DNA of 64,000 nucleotides, taken from NCBI GenBank assembly GCA_017051695.1, contig JAFIDK010000003.1:413426-477425 (forward strand). Direction: 5' to 3'. Position 1 is the stretch's first letter; the number at the start of each line of letters is the position of its first letter. Origin of the DNA: Algoriphagus aestuarii (lineage in GTDB: Bacteria; Bacteroidota; Bacteroidia; Cytophagales; Cyclobacteriaceae). The position numbers were made by a program, and so were the translations under genes. Below the pieces are notes generated by a model. That model was not told the DNA's origin and made no database searches. It saw only the letters and a program-made list of their open reading frames with translations. Of this stretch, positions 54,364 to 63,458 are shown one piece after another.

Positions 54364-55671
54364 TTATTCGGCTTTTTGGCCTCTTTTTCCCAACCAATAT
54401 AAACCTGTCCCAATTAAAATTAATACCCCAGTTAACCAAACTGAAGTCCAACTTACTTGAATCATTAACCAAAGGCATGCACCGATTCCCAAAATTGGAA
54501 TCAAATATCCTCCGCGAAGAATAAATGGACTTTCTTTTCTGAACCTTGGTCGTAAAACGGGGATGGCTGCGCAACTCATCATAAAAAGAAAAAGCCTGGA
54601 TAATACTGTCATCGCTGCCAGAAATGTAAACGTACCGAATGCAGCTAAGGCAAATGCCGAAATTCCAAAAAACAAAATGGAGTTAGCAGGGGTCAAAAAT
54701 TTCTCATGAACATTCCCAAACCAATCCGGAAGGGATTTTTCCAGGGATAAAGCATAAGTGATTCTGGTGGCGGAAAACATAGATCCGATTAGATTTGCTA
54801 TCACCGAAGTAGCTACTCCAATCATTAAAATGATTGCTCCTGTATTGCCAAAAAGGGCTGATGAAGCGTCTAAAAGGGGGGTTGTGCTGGTTGCTAAATC
54901 AGGAACTGCCGCTTGAGATACAAGTTGAATCAACATATAAAGGACAGCCACAATGACAAGACCCAGAATCAAACCAAGTGGCATATCTCTTTCTGGTCTT
55001 TTGGCTTCTCCTGCTGGCACTACGGCGCCTTCAAATCCGACAAAGGCATAGATCAGTAACAAAGCTGCAGCTCCCAAATTGGATCCTTCCGGTAGGGGAG
55101 TGTCGAAAACCGGGATCACCTGTGGCCCCAGTAGAATGAATCCTCCAAAAATCAAACCTATCAAAACAGTGAATTTGATGATGGTAAATAAAGTCATGGA
55201 TCGGATCGATTCTGATGAACCTAAAATATTGATCAAACTGAGTCCTCCACAAGTGAGTGCGATGGTAATAAGTCTTCCATAGCCTTCTGAAGCAATTGGT
55301 AAAAAATAAGCAATACTGTCTGTCAGCAAAACGGTGTTGGCTGCAAAGGAAATGAGCCTGGCCAGATAATAAAGCCAACCACCCTGGAATCCTACGAAAG
55401 GTCCAAATGCTAATTTTCCATAGCGAATCGGTCCACCAGTTCCTCTGAAATAACTCCCCAGCTCAGCAAAGCACAGGATGACAGGCAACATCAATAAAGC
55501 ACAAAAAGCATAAATAAAAACGCTGTATTCACCCGCAAGTCGTGCAGCACCAGAAGGTAGTCCGAAAATTCCCGCTCCGATCAGCCCATTCACTACCAGC
55601 ATCCAAACACCCCACAGTCCTAAATTTCTCGGTAATTTTTCTTGTATTTCTTGACTGGGTTGGATGGCCAT
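54364..55671 (-). CDS. APC-family amino-acid permease
   Basis: This 435-residue membrane protein has 12 hydrophobic segments and the amino acid-polyamine-organocation start 'LGLWGVWMLVVNGLIGAGIFGLPSGAA', with the broken first helix around 'GAGIFGLP' that binds the substrate. 'YAFVGFEGAVVPAGEAKRPERDMPLG' in helix 6 and the following loop is another hallmark. The substrate is an amino acid or amine not readable from sequence. It is a single gene on the minus strand. The closest similarity in pattern is to YjeH/CadB-type permeases. Confidence 0.9.
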   Translation of the reverse strand: MAIQPSQEIQEKLPRNLGLWGVWMLVVNGLIGAGIFGLPSGAARLAGEYSVFIYAFCALLMLPVILCFAELGSYFRGTGGPIRYGKLAFGPFVGFQGGWLYYLARLISFAANTVLLTDSIAYFLPIASEGYGRLITIALTCGGLSLINILGSSESIRSMTLFTIIKFTVLIGLIFGGFILLGPQVIPVFDTPLPEGSNLGAAALLLIYAFVGFEGAVVPAGEAKRPERDMPLGLILGLVIVAVLYMLIQLVSQAAVPDLATSTTPLLDASSALFGNTGAIILMIGVATSVIANLIGSMFSATRITYALSLEKSLPDWFGNVHEKFLTPANSILFFGISAFALAAFGTFTFLAAMTVLSRLFLFMMSCAAIPVLRPRFRKESPFILRGGYLIPILGIGACLWLMIQVSWTSVWLTGVLILIGTGLYWLGKRGQKAE

Positions 55672-55777
55672 CTACTCTTGGATTTTGGTCTTTTGTAAGC
55701 AAAAAGATAAGCTAATAAATGAATCTATTGAACCTGATTTATAGAGAACTTTAATAATTATGATGAAAGGCAAGCCA

Positions 55778-57529
55778 TTATTTTTTTAGAATCTCTACCC
55801 AAAAAGGGAAAATTTCCTTTCCGTTTACCTGATAGAAGGGAGTAAGTGCGGTTTCCATTTCGAAAATCTCTATTCCATTCATTTCAATAATTTCCATCTC
55901 GCCTTCAGAGGTGTCTGTTTGAGAATTGACAAGTGTACCCGTTTCCAAAATCATGTTCCCCTTAGCCGGGACGGGCTTTACAAATTTGAATTTGAAGTCA
56001 TATGTACCGGCTGCTAGTTTCACGTTCCAATAGCCAAAGATTTCTTCCTGAGCCCAGATTCCACGTTCTCCAGCGGCATCGTTCCTATTTAAAAAAGTGG
56101 GGTTTTCATCACCGAACCCTATTTGGATTTTTGGTTGTTCGATCAGATTTTTCTCTTGGATTAGTTCCTGATAGAGCTGATCCATTTCTGTCTTCAGTTT
56201 TAGGGCTTTATCTTTTTCTTCTGAAATTAAATTCCTTTGCTCAAACGGATCTTCCTGAAGATTAAATAGGTCAAATTCTTCGATTTCGGCATCATAATCA
56301 GTTTTTCCGACTAGTTTCCATCCTGAGTTTTGAATGGAAATATTCGTGTATTTCTCTGGGTATTTTCTGTTCCAATAAGAGAAGTAACTTCGATTTTCAA
56401 AACCGTTTTCATCACCAGCGATCAGCCCTAATAAGCTTTTGCCATCGATTTTTCGATCATTTGGGAGATCTATATCTGTCAATTCCGCAATGGTGGGAAG
56501 GATATCCAAATGTGCGGTTAAAGCATTAATCTGTTTTGGTTTGGAGAATTTTTTCGGAAAATGAATGAGCAAAGGAGCTCTGACACCACCTTGAAATACA
56601 TTTCCTTTTAAACCACGGAGACCAGCCACATACCGCTGCTGTTGGGGACCATTGTCAGTCAAAAACATCACCACTGTATTGTCAGCAATGCCTAGTTCTT
56701 CCAGCTTGGAAAACAGTCTTTTCAGGTTGTCATCGATATTTTCTACCATGGCATAAACCTTTCTTGCATCTTTCTTTTGAGAGTCATTCATCGGATAAAA
56801 TGGTTTCCCATCCTTCCCAAACCCCTCAGAAGGGTCTAAGTCTTTATACTTCAGATAGTATTTTTCAGGAACTTGAAGAGGCGTGTGGGGGGCATTGAAT
56901 GAGAGGTATGTAAAAAATGGGCGGTTCTTATTTTTCTCTATAAATTTAATTGCCTCCCCTGCAAAAATATCCGAACAGTAACCTGTGTAAGATTCTTGTT
57001 GGTTATTGTGCCAAAGTACTGGGTCAAAATAACTTCGGTCTCCTTGATAATAGGTAGTAAAATCTCCAACTTGACCCATTCCACCTGATAAATGAATCAA
57101 GGACTCGTCAAAGCCCTGGTCACTAGGTCGCATAGGATAATTGTCTCCCAAGTGCCATTTTCCAAAAATCCCGGTGACATAATTCTTTTTTTTGAGTAGC
57201 TCGGCAATGGTAATTTCATTAGTCGACATCATTGCTCCTCCATTGTACGTATCTCTGATGCCTGTTCTTAAAGAGTAACGACCTGTCATGAGACTGGATC
57301 GGGTAGGAGCGCAAACAGGTGAAACATAAAAGTTGGTAAACTCTATGCTTTCTTTGGCCAATTGATCGATCGTAGGTGTCGAAATGTGTGGATTGCCGGT
57401 AAAACCAAAATCACCATATCCTTGATCATCGGTGATGATTACAATGATGTTCGGTAGTTTTTGTGCTGAGGAAATTTGAAAAGTAAGATGAAATAAGAAA
57501 AATAGGAGAATTTTTTTAGAAAGTGTCAT
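55778..57529 (-). CDS. Exported sulfatase (arylsulfatase family S1)
   Basis: This 583-residue enzyme has a signal peptide (about 1-23, ending SSAQ) and the formylglycine sulfatase signature C-A-P-T-R (C73 in 'SPVCAPTRSSLMTGR'), with metal ligands D34-D35 in 'ITDDQGYGDFG' and D in 'LTDNGPQ'. C73 must be converted to formylglycine by a maturase, which is not in the window. The C-terminal 150 residues form an extra beta-rich domain. S1 sulfatases strip sulfate from marine polysaccharides, fitting a marine organism. I chose the ATG at 57529; an upstream GTG at 57541 adds four residues. Confidence 0.9.
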   Translation of the reverse strand: MTLSKKILLFFLFHLTFQISSAQKLPNIIVIITDDQGYGDFGFTGNPHISTPTIDQLAKESIEFTNFYVSPVCAPTRSSLMTGRYSLRTGIRDTYNGGAMMSTNEITIAELLKKKNYVTGIFGKWHLGDNYPMRPSDQGFDESLIHLSGGMGQVGDFTTYYQGDRSYFDPVLWHNNQQESYTGYCSDIFAGEAIKFIEKNKNRPFFTYLSFNAPHTPLQVPEKYYLKYKDLDPSEGFGKDGKPFYPMNDSQKKDARKVYAMVENIDDNLKRLFSKLEELGIADNTVVMFLTDNGPQQQRYVAGLRGLKGNVFQGGVRAPLLIHFPKKFSKPKQINALTAHLDILPTIAELTDIDLPNDRKIDGKSLLGLIAGDENGFENRSYFSYWNRKYPEKYTNISIQNSGWKLVGKTDYDAEIEEFDLFNLQEDPFEQRNLISEEKDKALKLKTEMDQLYQELIQEKNLIEQPKIQIGFGDENPTFLNRNDAAGERGIWAQEEIFGYWNVKLAAGTYDFKFKFVKPVPAKGNMILETGTLVNSQTDTSEGEMEIIEMNGIEIFEMETALTPFYQVNGKEIFPFWVEILKK

Positions 57530-57591
57530 GGTTTTTTTCACTTAGATTCTGCTGAAGATCTTATAAAAATTAAAGAAATTCAAATCCAAGA

Positions 57592-58725
57592 TTAAAGATC
57601 CAGATCATCCGTACTTCTCAACTGCACGTGTTTTTTCATCTTTTTCTGAATGATTTTAAAATGGTGCAAATCCTCCTCAGTGATCAAAGAAATCGCCTCG
57701 CCAGTCGCTCCGGCACGGCCTGTTCTTCCGATTCGGTGCACATAATCTTTTGGAGATCGTGGTAGCTCAAAATTAATCACCAAGGGTAAAAACTGAATAT
57801 CAATTCCTCTTCCGGCCAAGTCTGTTGCGACTAAAACACGGGTTTTCCCAGATTTGAATTTTGCCAAAGCTTCGGTTCTTGCACCTTGGCTTTTGTCACC
57901 ATGAAATGCAACTGCATCAATTCCGTTTTTGACCAACTTCTGGGTGACATTGTTGGCGGTCCGGATAGAAGAAGTAAAAACCAGTATTTGTGACCAGTCA
58001 CCGGAGTTGATGATATATCTCAGCAAAGGCCCCTTTTTCTCAGGAGTTACACGGTAGGCATATTGATCAATAAGGTCTACTTCTACTTCAGCAGGTTTTA
58101 CCGATATCCTTTTTGGATCCTTCAGGAGTTTGGAAATCAGTTCCTCCAAGGTTTCGTCCATTGTGGCGGAAAACAAGATTGTTTGGCGCTTTTTGGGAAT
58201 CTCAGCAAGAATTTGATTGACTTCCTCCCTAAACCCCATATTCAACACCTTGTCCATTTCATCCATGACCAGAATTTCGACTTGATTTAATGAAAGAGCA
58301 TTTTTCGACAGTAAATCCAAAAGTCTACCTGGAGTAGCAATTAAAATGTCTGTTCCATTCATTTTCCGCATCTGAGGATTGATAGAGACACCTCCGAAAA
58401 CCGCCACCGTTTTGACTCTTCTGCTCAAAAATCTGGAAAAATTATCTGCCACTTGGGCCACTTGCGAAGCAAGCTCCCTTGTCGGAACCAAAACCAAGAC
58501 GGGTACATTTCTACTGGTATTTTCTTTCTTCCCTTGTAGGATCTGAAGGATCGGTAAGATGAAGGAAGCAGTTTTTCCAGAACCAGTCGGGGCGATTCCG
58601 AGTAAATCTTTTTTTTCTAAAAAGGCAGGGATTGCCTCGATTTGGATTGGATAGGGGCTTTGATAGTTTGCTTTTTCGATGGCAGTCAAAAGCTGCTGAT
58701 TCAATCCAAGTTTAGAAAAGGTCAT
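57592..58725 (-). CDS. DEAD-box RNA helicase (RhlE-like) with variant DEMD motif
   Basis: This 377-residue protein has the two RecA-like lobes of an ATP-dependent RNA helicase: Q-motif near 'YQSPYPIQIEAIP', Walker A 'APTGSGKT', 'PTRELA', 'TPGRLL', motif II 'DEMDKVLNMGF', 'SATM', 'VFTSS' and 'HRIGRTGRAG'. Motif II reads DEMD where almost all members have DEAD; the Asp-Glu pair needed for magnesium is kept. It has a short C-terminus of about 25 residues without the basic tail of RhlE. It probably remodels structured RNA or ribosome precursors. A -7 element lies 16 bases upstream. Confidence 0.93.
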   Translation of the reverse strand: MTFSKLGLNQQLLTAIEKANYQSPYPIQIEAIPAFLEKKDLLGIAPTGSGKTASFILPILQILQGKKENTSRNVPVLVLVPTRELASQVAQVADNFSRFLSRRVKTVAVFGGVSINPQMRKMNGTDILIATPGRLLDLLSKNALSLNQVEILVMDEMDKVLNMGFREEVNQILAEIPKKRQTILFSATMDETLEELISKLLKDPKRISVKPAEVEVDLIDQYAYRVTPEKKGPLLRYIINSGDWSQILVFTSSIRTANNVTQKLVKNGIDAVAFHGDKSQGARTEALAKFKSGKTRVLVATDLAGRGIDIQFLPLVINFELPRSPKDYVHRIGRTGRAGATGEAISLITEEDLHHFKIIQKKMKKHVQLRSTDDLDL

Positions 58726-58740
58726 AGAATTTAATTTTCA

Positions 58741-58748
58741 CAAAGGTA
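58741..58748 (-). promoter_or_regulatory. Probable -7 promoter element of the DEAD-box helicase gene
   Basis: The minus strand reads TACCTTTG (TAnnTTTG) 15 bases before the ATG, giving a very short leader. A TTG lies 24 bases upstream, a spacing longer than the usual 19. Confidence 0.45.
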
Positions 58749-58830
58749 AGGAGTTCTAGGAATTGAAAAGTACAATTAGATCCTCTGACAATTTTTCAAA
58801 TAAAAAAATCTAAATCCTCATTCAGGGAAT

Positions 58831-60063
58831 TTATGAAGCCATCACTTCTTTATTGTAAACTTTGCTGATCGTTCCGCTGATATTTTGGTCTACCTTCAAT
58901 ACCAAAAAACCAGCAACTGCACAGGCAGCCATGCCTACGACCATCGGTAAGGAAGTCCCATCATGAAAAAGACTGACTCCAGCAGAGGCCACGCCTCCAA
59001 ATGCCATCCTCATACTTCCCAATATAGCAGAGGCACTACCTGCATTTCTTGAAAAAGGAGCCATTGAAAGTGCTGCTGTATTTGGTCCGTTTAGCCCATG
59101 GGCAGTAAGAAATATAAACATCAATACCAACAGCATCCCTAATCCTAGCCATTGAAAATAGATACCACAGACCAAAAGAGTTCCTACCAAAACCTGATAG
59201 TGCATCGAAAAATTAATAATCTGCTGGCTTGTAAATCTTTTCAGCAATAAATGATTCAGCTGGGTAGATCCGATCATGGCAAATGCTAGAATGGCGAAGA
59301 TCCACCCGTATTGGGCTTCCGAAACCCCGTAAATATTCATAAACACATCGGAAGATCCGGCGATATAGGCAAAAGGAGCTGCCCCTGCCAATCCGCCCAC
59401 AGACATATAAACCAGAAATTGACGGTTTTGAAGAACCTGGATGTAATTTTTCCAAACCTGATTTGGCTTTAAAGAAACCAATTTGTCTGGATCTGCCCCA
59501 TCTGGTAGTACCCAGATTACAGCTATCCATATGATCACAGTGAGGAATGCCAATACAATAAATACCCAATGCCAATGATAATAGGCAGTGACAAATCCAC
59601 CTAAAGTAGGTGCGATCATAGGCGAAACAGCGATAACCAGAGTCAATAATGCTAAAACTTGTGCTGTTTTGGTGACTGGAAAGATATCCCTAACCATAGC
59701 CTGAGCTGCCACCATACCTGCACAACCACCGACAGCTTGTAGAAAACGCATGAAAATCAAGTTCTCTACTGAACCTGATAAAGCACATCCTACAGAGGCA
59801 ATCACATAAATTGCCAAACCAGCATAAAGTGGTTTTTTCCTTCCGTATTTATCGAGTAAAGGTCCATAAAACAATTGCCCAATAGCAATGCCAACCAAAT
59901 AAGCCGTCAGAGACAATTGGATATTGGCAATCGAGGTGTCTAAATCTTTTGCCATCGCCGGGAATCCCGGTAAGTACATGTCAATTGAAAATGGACTGAT
60001 CGTACAAAGAGCTCCAAGGATCAGAACAATCTTGAAATATTCCTTTTTTGATATCTGCTTCAC
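58831..60063 (-). CDS. Bcr/CflA-type MFS multidrug exporter
   Basis: This 410-residue protein has 12 membrane segments and the drug:H+ antiporter features of the Bcr/CflA group: 'SPFSIDMYLPGFPAMAKDL' after helix 1, 'YGPLLDKYGRKKPLYAGL' (motif A), 'RFLQAVGGCAGMVAAQAMVRDIF' and 'VSPMIAPTLGGFV' (motif C). Members export drugs such as bicyclomycin, chloramphenicol or florfenicol, or natural metabolites. The start is a GTG at 60063 (a TTG at 60066 is an alternative); no ATG precedes the first helix. A -7-like TAACTTTG lies about 170 bases upstream at 60231-60238 on the same strand. Confidence 0.9.
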   Translation of the reverse strand: MKQISKKEYFKIVLILGALCTISPFSIDMYLPGFPAMAKDLDTSIANIQLSLTAYLVGIAIGQLFYGPLLDKYGRKKPLYAGLAIYVIASVGCALSGSVENLIFMRFLQAVGGCAGMVAAQAMVRDIFPVTKTAQVLALLTLVIAVSPMIAPTLGGFVTAYYHWHWVFIVLAFLTVIIWIAVIWVLPDGADPDKLVSLKPNQVWKNYIQVLQNRQFLVYMSVGGLAGAAPFAYIAGSSDVFMNIYGVSEAQYGWIFAILAFAMIGSTQLNHLLLKRFTSQQIINFSMHYQVLVGTLLVCGIYFQWLGLGMLLVLMFIFLTAHGLNGPNTAALSMAPFSRNAGSASAILGSMRMAFGGVASAGVSLFHDGTSLPMVVGMAACAVAGFLVLKVDQNISGTISKVYNKEVMAS

Positions 60064-60275
60064 CAACGAAAAATAAATTTAGCTCCTACTGATTATGGTA
60101 ACCGAACAGGTAAAAGGTTTATTGAGTTCGCAAAAATCAGTTATTTTTTTTGACAATAAAACAAGACAATAACATCAATTTTGAAAATCAACTAATAATT
60201 TACAAGTATTAGTCATCCTGAATAGTTTGTCAAAGTTAGATTTGGTTTCTATGATGATCAGACATATAAAATTTT

Positions 60276-60716
60276 TCACTTCCTGTCTATTACCTCGGTG
60301 AGGATCATTCCTTCTGTCCCTGCATAAAAGACGATAATTTCTGCTGGGATTTTCCCGCGGTTTTCACCATAATGGACGGTATTGACTACTTCGATGATCG
60401 GATCACCTGATTTCATCTGTAATTGATTTCCATATTCATCCTCTACAAACAATTCTCCCTTTACCAATACACCTGCATTGATGACTGGGTGGATATGCTT
60501 AGGTAAGGCTGAACCCGGAGGAATTGTAATTTTTAGAATGGTGATTTTGGGTTTGCCTTCAGGGTAGGAAGGAATGGGAGAACCATTCCAGCTTTGCTCT
60601 GAGACTATCAATACCTCGGTTTCATTATTTTCATTATCTACGGAAGCAATGAAGTAAGTCGTAATCGAAGTGACTATTACTAAAAACAAAGTGAAAAGTG
60701 GTTTAATGCTTATCAT
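60276..60716 (-). CDS. Membrane-anchored or secreted cupin-domain protein
   Basis: This 146-residue protein has an N-terminal hydrophobic segment (about 5-25) acting as a signal peptide or anchor, then a single cupin barrel. Metal-binding candidates are the two histidines in '[18 protein letters not shown]' and H in '[11 protein letters not shown]'. The fold is a small beta barrel that often acts as a metal-dependent isomerase, dioxygenase or sensor. It is divergent from the lipoprotein dehydrogenase gene with 174 bases between. The function is unassigned. Confidence 0.82.
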   Translation of the reverse strand: MISIKPLFTLFLVIVTSITTYFIASVDNENNETEVLIVSEQSWNGSPIPSYPEGKPKITILKITIPPGSALPKHIHPVINAGVLVKGELFVEDEYGNQLQMKSGDPIIEVVNTVHYGENRGKIPAEIIVFYAGTEGMILTEVIDRK

Positions 60717-60890
60717 CTGATCAAGGGTTGTTTTGGAAAGTACTGACAGTTTTTCTAAAAATAATCAGACCGATTGATAAAATGCTCTTGTGAATCAATC
60801 AAATAAGTGGCAAATTAGAAATCGAGCCTTTTTCCGAAGATGACATAAATCATCCTTAGAGAAAGCGAATAATTGACCCAAAATAAACCT

Positions 60891-63434
60891 ATGTCCATTA
60901 GCCGTTTCTTAGGCATGCATCTTTTGGTGCTGTTAGTTTTTTCATGCACCAGCCCCGAAGCAATAGATCCCAATGCCATTTCTCCTCCGCATTCACCGGA
61001 AGATGAACAAAAGACTTTTCAACTCGATCCAAACTTTGAAATCCAATTAGTAGCGGCCGAACCCATGGTTCAGGAGCCTGTTGCGATTCAATTTGACTCA
61101 GAAGGAAGGCTCTGGGTAGTAGAAATGCGAGGATATATGATGGATATCGAGGGAAGTGGCGAAGATCAACCGATTGGTAGAATATCCATTTTGGAAGATA
61201 AAAACGGAGATGGGGAAATGGATCAATCGACCGTTTACCTAGACAGTCTGGTCATGCCTAGGTCCATAGGTCTTTTTGAAGGAGGTGCATTGGTAGCAGA
61301 AAACAATGCGCTTTGGGTCACTAAAGACCTTGACGGGGACCTGAAAGCTGATTCAAAAGTATTATTGGATTCCACTTATTCTAGAAGCGGAGTGGTAGAG
61401 CATACAGATAACGGATTTGTGAGGAATGTTGACAATTGGTATTACAGTGCCAAATCAAGGCTGCGGTATAAAATGGCTGGAAAGGAATGGATACGGGACA
61501 GTACGGAATTTCGTGGCCAATGGGGGATCTCTCAAGACGATAAAGGAAGATTGATTTACAATTATAATTGGTCGCAGTTGCATGGAGATCTTGTACCTGC
61601 AAATTACCTGTTTAGAAACCCAAATCACACGCCTTCTACCGGGATAGACCATGGTTTGACTATTGACAGAAGAATTTATCCTATTCGTTCTAACCTGGCT
61701 ATTAATCGTGGATATGTACCTGGGACGTTGGATGAAAACGGGAGGTTACTGGAGTTTACTTCTGCTTGTTCTCCGATAGTATACAGAAGTTCTCTGTTTC
61801 CTCAGGAATATGCGGGAAACATCTTTGTTATGGAGAATGCCGGAAACCTGATCAAGAGAAATGTGATTACAGAAGATGGCACCTATATTTCTGGGGAGGA
61901 TCCGAATCCGGGCAAAGAATTTTTAGCATCTACTGATGAGCGGTTCAGACCCGTTCACGGGACAGTAGGGCCAGATGGAGCTTTTTATGTAGTGGATATG
62001 TATCATGGCATCGTCCAGCATATTGACTATATGACGGAATATTTAAAGGAGCAAACCCTGGAAAGAAAGCTGGATGGGCCTGTTCATATGGGTAGGATTT
62101 GGAGAATCGTACCGAAAGATTCCTCCCCCAAAACCCCTGTGAAATTAGGATCAAAGTCCAGCGAAGAACTTTTGCCATTTCTATCTGATACCGATGGTTG
62201 GTACCGTGATAATACCCAAAGGATTTTGGTAGAGCGCGGAGATGTTTCTATTGTGCCAAAGCTTAAAGAAATAGTAATCAATTCCTCCTCTGAATTAGGG
62301 GCTTTTCATGCAATTTGGACATTGGAAGGTTTGAATCAGGCGGATGATGATTTTCTTTTTAAAGTGTTAGAAAATCCATCTGACTTGATAAAAAGTGCTG
62401 CTTTGAGGATTTTAGATAACAAGGCTTCAGAAAATAGTAATCTGCAGGTAAGACTGGCCGAAGCCATGCTTGGCCTGACTGATAATGGAGGTGAAAACCT
62501 GAACTTGCAACTGGCTCTGAGTTCCTATTCGGTTTCTGAAAGTGGAGCAATGGAAATTCTGACTTCGGTGTTAAAAAAACATGGAGAGGATGCCTTGATG
62601 CGGGATGCAGTGATGAGCAGCTTGAGGGACCGGGAATTTGATTTTCTTCAAGCCATTTGGCAACAGGATGGCTGGGGAGGTAGTCAATCTGATCAGGAAA
62701 TTGTTTTAGAAATGCTCACTGCAGCTATCGTGAAAAAAGCCGACAGTAAAGAGATCAAAGCGGTTTTGGCATTGGCAGATAACCAGGAATTTGGATGGAA
62801 GGAACAAGCTGTACTATCGTCTTTGGCGATCCAATCCGGAAATTTACCCGAAAAGGGAATGATAAAGTTTGCTTCAGAACCAGCAATCTTCCGAAGATCT
62901 GATATTCCATTAGAATCAAGCCGAATAGAAATGCTCAAAAGCATATTTTCCTGGCCTGGATTTGACCCGAAAATTACAGAAGCTTCCTCCAACTCTTTGG
63001 ATGCGGATGCCATGAAGCAATTTGCAGAAGGCCGGCAAAAGTTTTTGACCAGCTGTGCAAGTTGTCATGGAGCAAATGGGAAAGGAGCGAATAGGATGGG
63101 ACCACCATTGGTCAATTCAGATTGGGTTTTAGGAAATGAAAAAAGGCTTACATTGATACTACTTCATGGTTTAGAAGGGCCTATAGAAGTGGATGGTAAA
63201 AAATATGATGCTCCAGAAATCTTACCAGTGATGCCGGCACATTCTACGATGGACGATGGTAGCATTGCTGCAATTCTTACTTATATCCGAAATGAATGGG
63301 GAAATCAGGCAACTCCAGTTTCCAGAAGAACAGTGGGAGGAATGCGTGTTTTGACACAAGGAAGAGTTTACCCTTGGTCTGCTGAAGAATTGAATAAGCA
63401 TATTGAAAATTTAGAGAATAGTCAGCCAGAATAA
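60891..63434 (+). CDS. Lipoprotein sugar dehydrogenase-like propeller with C-terminal cytochrome c
   Basis: This 847-residue protein has a lipoprotein signal peptide with the lipobox 'LVFSC'. The ATG at 60891 is preferred over a TTG 18 bases upstream. Residues about 45-430 resemble the NHL/PQQ-type propeller of membrane-bound dehydrogenases ('FQLDPNFEIQLVAAEPMVQEPVAIQFD', 'DGAFYVVDMYHGIVQH'). Residues about 430-690 are helical repeats (HEAT-like). A mono-heme cytochrome c closes the protein: C722-x-x-C725-H726 in 'SCASCHGANGKG', with a likely axial methionine in 'LPVMPAHS'. This is the PVC-type heme-binding dehydrogenase architecture. It probably oxidises a sugar or sugar alcohol in the envelope and passes electrons to heme. 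Confidence 0.87.
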   Translation: MSISRFLGMHLLVLLVFSCTSPEAIDPNAISPPHSPEDEQKTFQLDPNFEIQLVAAEPMVQEPVAIQFDSEGRLWVVEMRGYMMDIEGSGEDQPIGRISILEDKNGDGEMDQSTVYLDSLVMPRSIGLFEGGALVAENNALWVTKDLDGDLKADSKVLLDSTYSRSGVVEHTDNGFVRNVDNWYYSAKSRLRYKMAGKEWIRDSTEFRGQWGISQDDKGRLIYNYNWSQLHGDLVPANYLFRNPNHTPSTGIDHGLTIDRRIYPIRSNLAINRGYVPGTLDENGRLLEFTSACSPIVYRSSLFPQEYAGNIFVMENAGNLIKRNVITEDGTYISGEDPNPGKEFLASTDERFRPVHGTVGPDGAFYVVDMYHGIVQHIDYMTEYLKEQTLERKLDGPVHMGRIWRIVPKDSSPKTPVKLGSKSSEELLPFLSDTDGWYRDNTQRILVERGDVSIVPKLKEIVINSSSELGAFHAIWTLEGLNQADDDFLFKVLENPSDLIKSAALRILDNKASENSNLQVRLAEAMLGLTDNGGENLNLQLALSSYSVSESGAMEILTSVLKKHGEDALMRDAVMSSLRDREFDFLQAIWQQDGWGGSQSDQEIVLEMLTAAIVKKADSKEIKAVLALADNQEFGWKEQAVLSSLAIQSGNLPEKGMIKFASEPAIFRRSDIPLESSRIEMLKSIFSWPGFDPKITEASSNSLDADAMKQFAEGRQKFLTSCASCHGANGKGANRMGPPLVNSDWVLGNEKRLTLILLHGLEGPIEVDGKKYDAPEILPVMPAHSTMDDGSIAAILTYIRNEWGNQATPVSRRTVGGMRVLTQGRVYPWSAEELNKHIENLENSQPE

Positions 63435-63458
63435 TCTCTCACCATACCCAATTAACCT

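Noticed and set aside
60873-60890. TTG start of the cytochrome lipoprotein gene
   Set aside because: The ATG at 60891 gives a standard lipoprotein signal peptide; the six extra residues add nothing.
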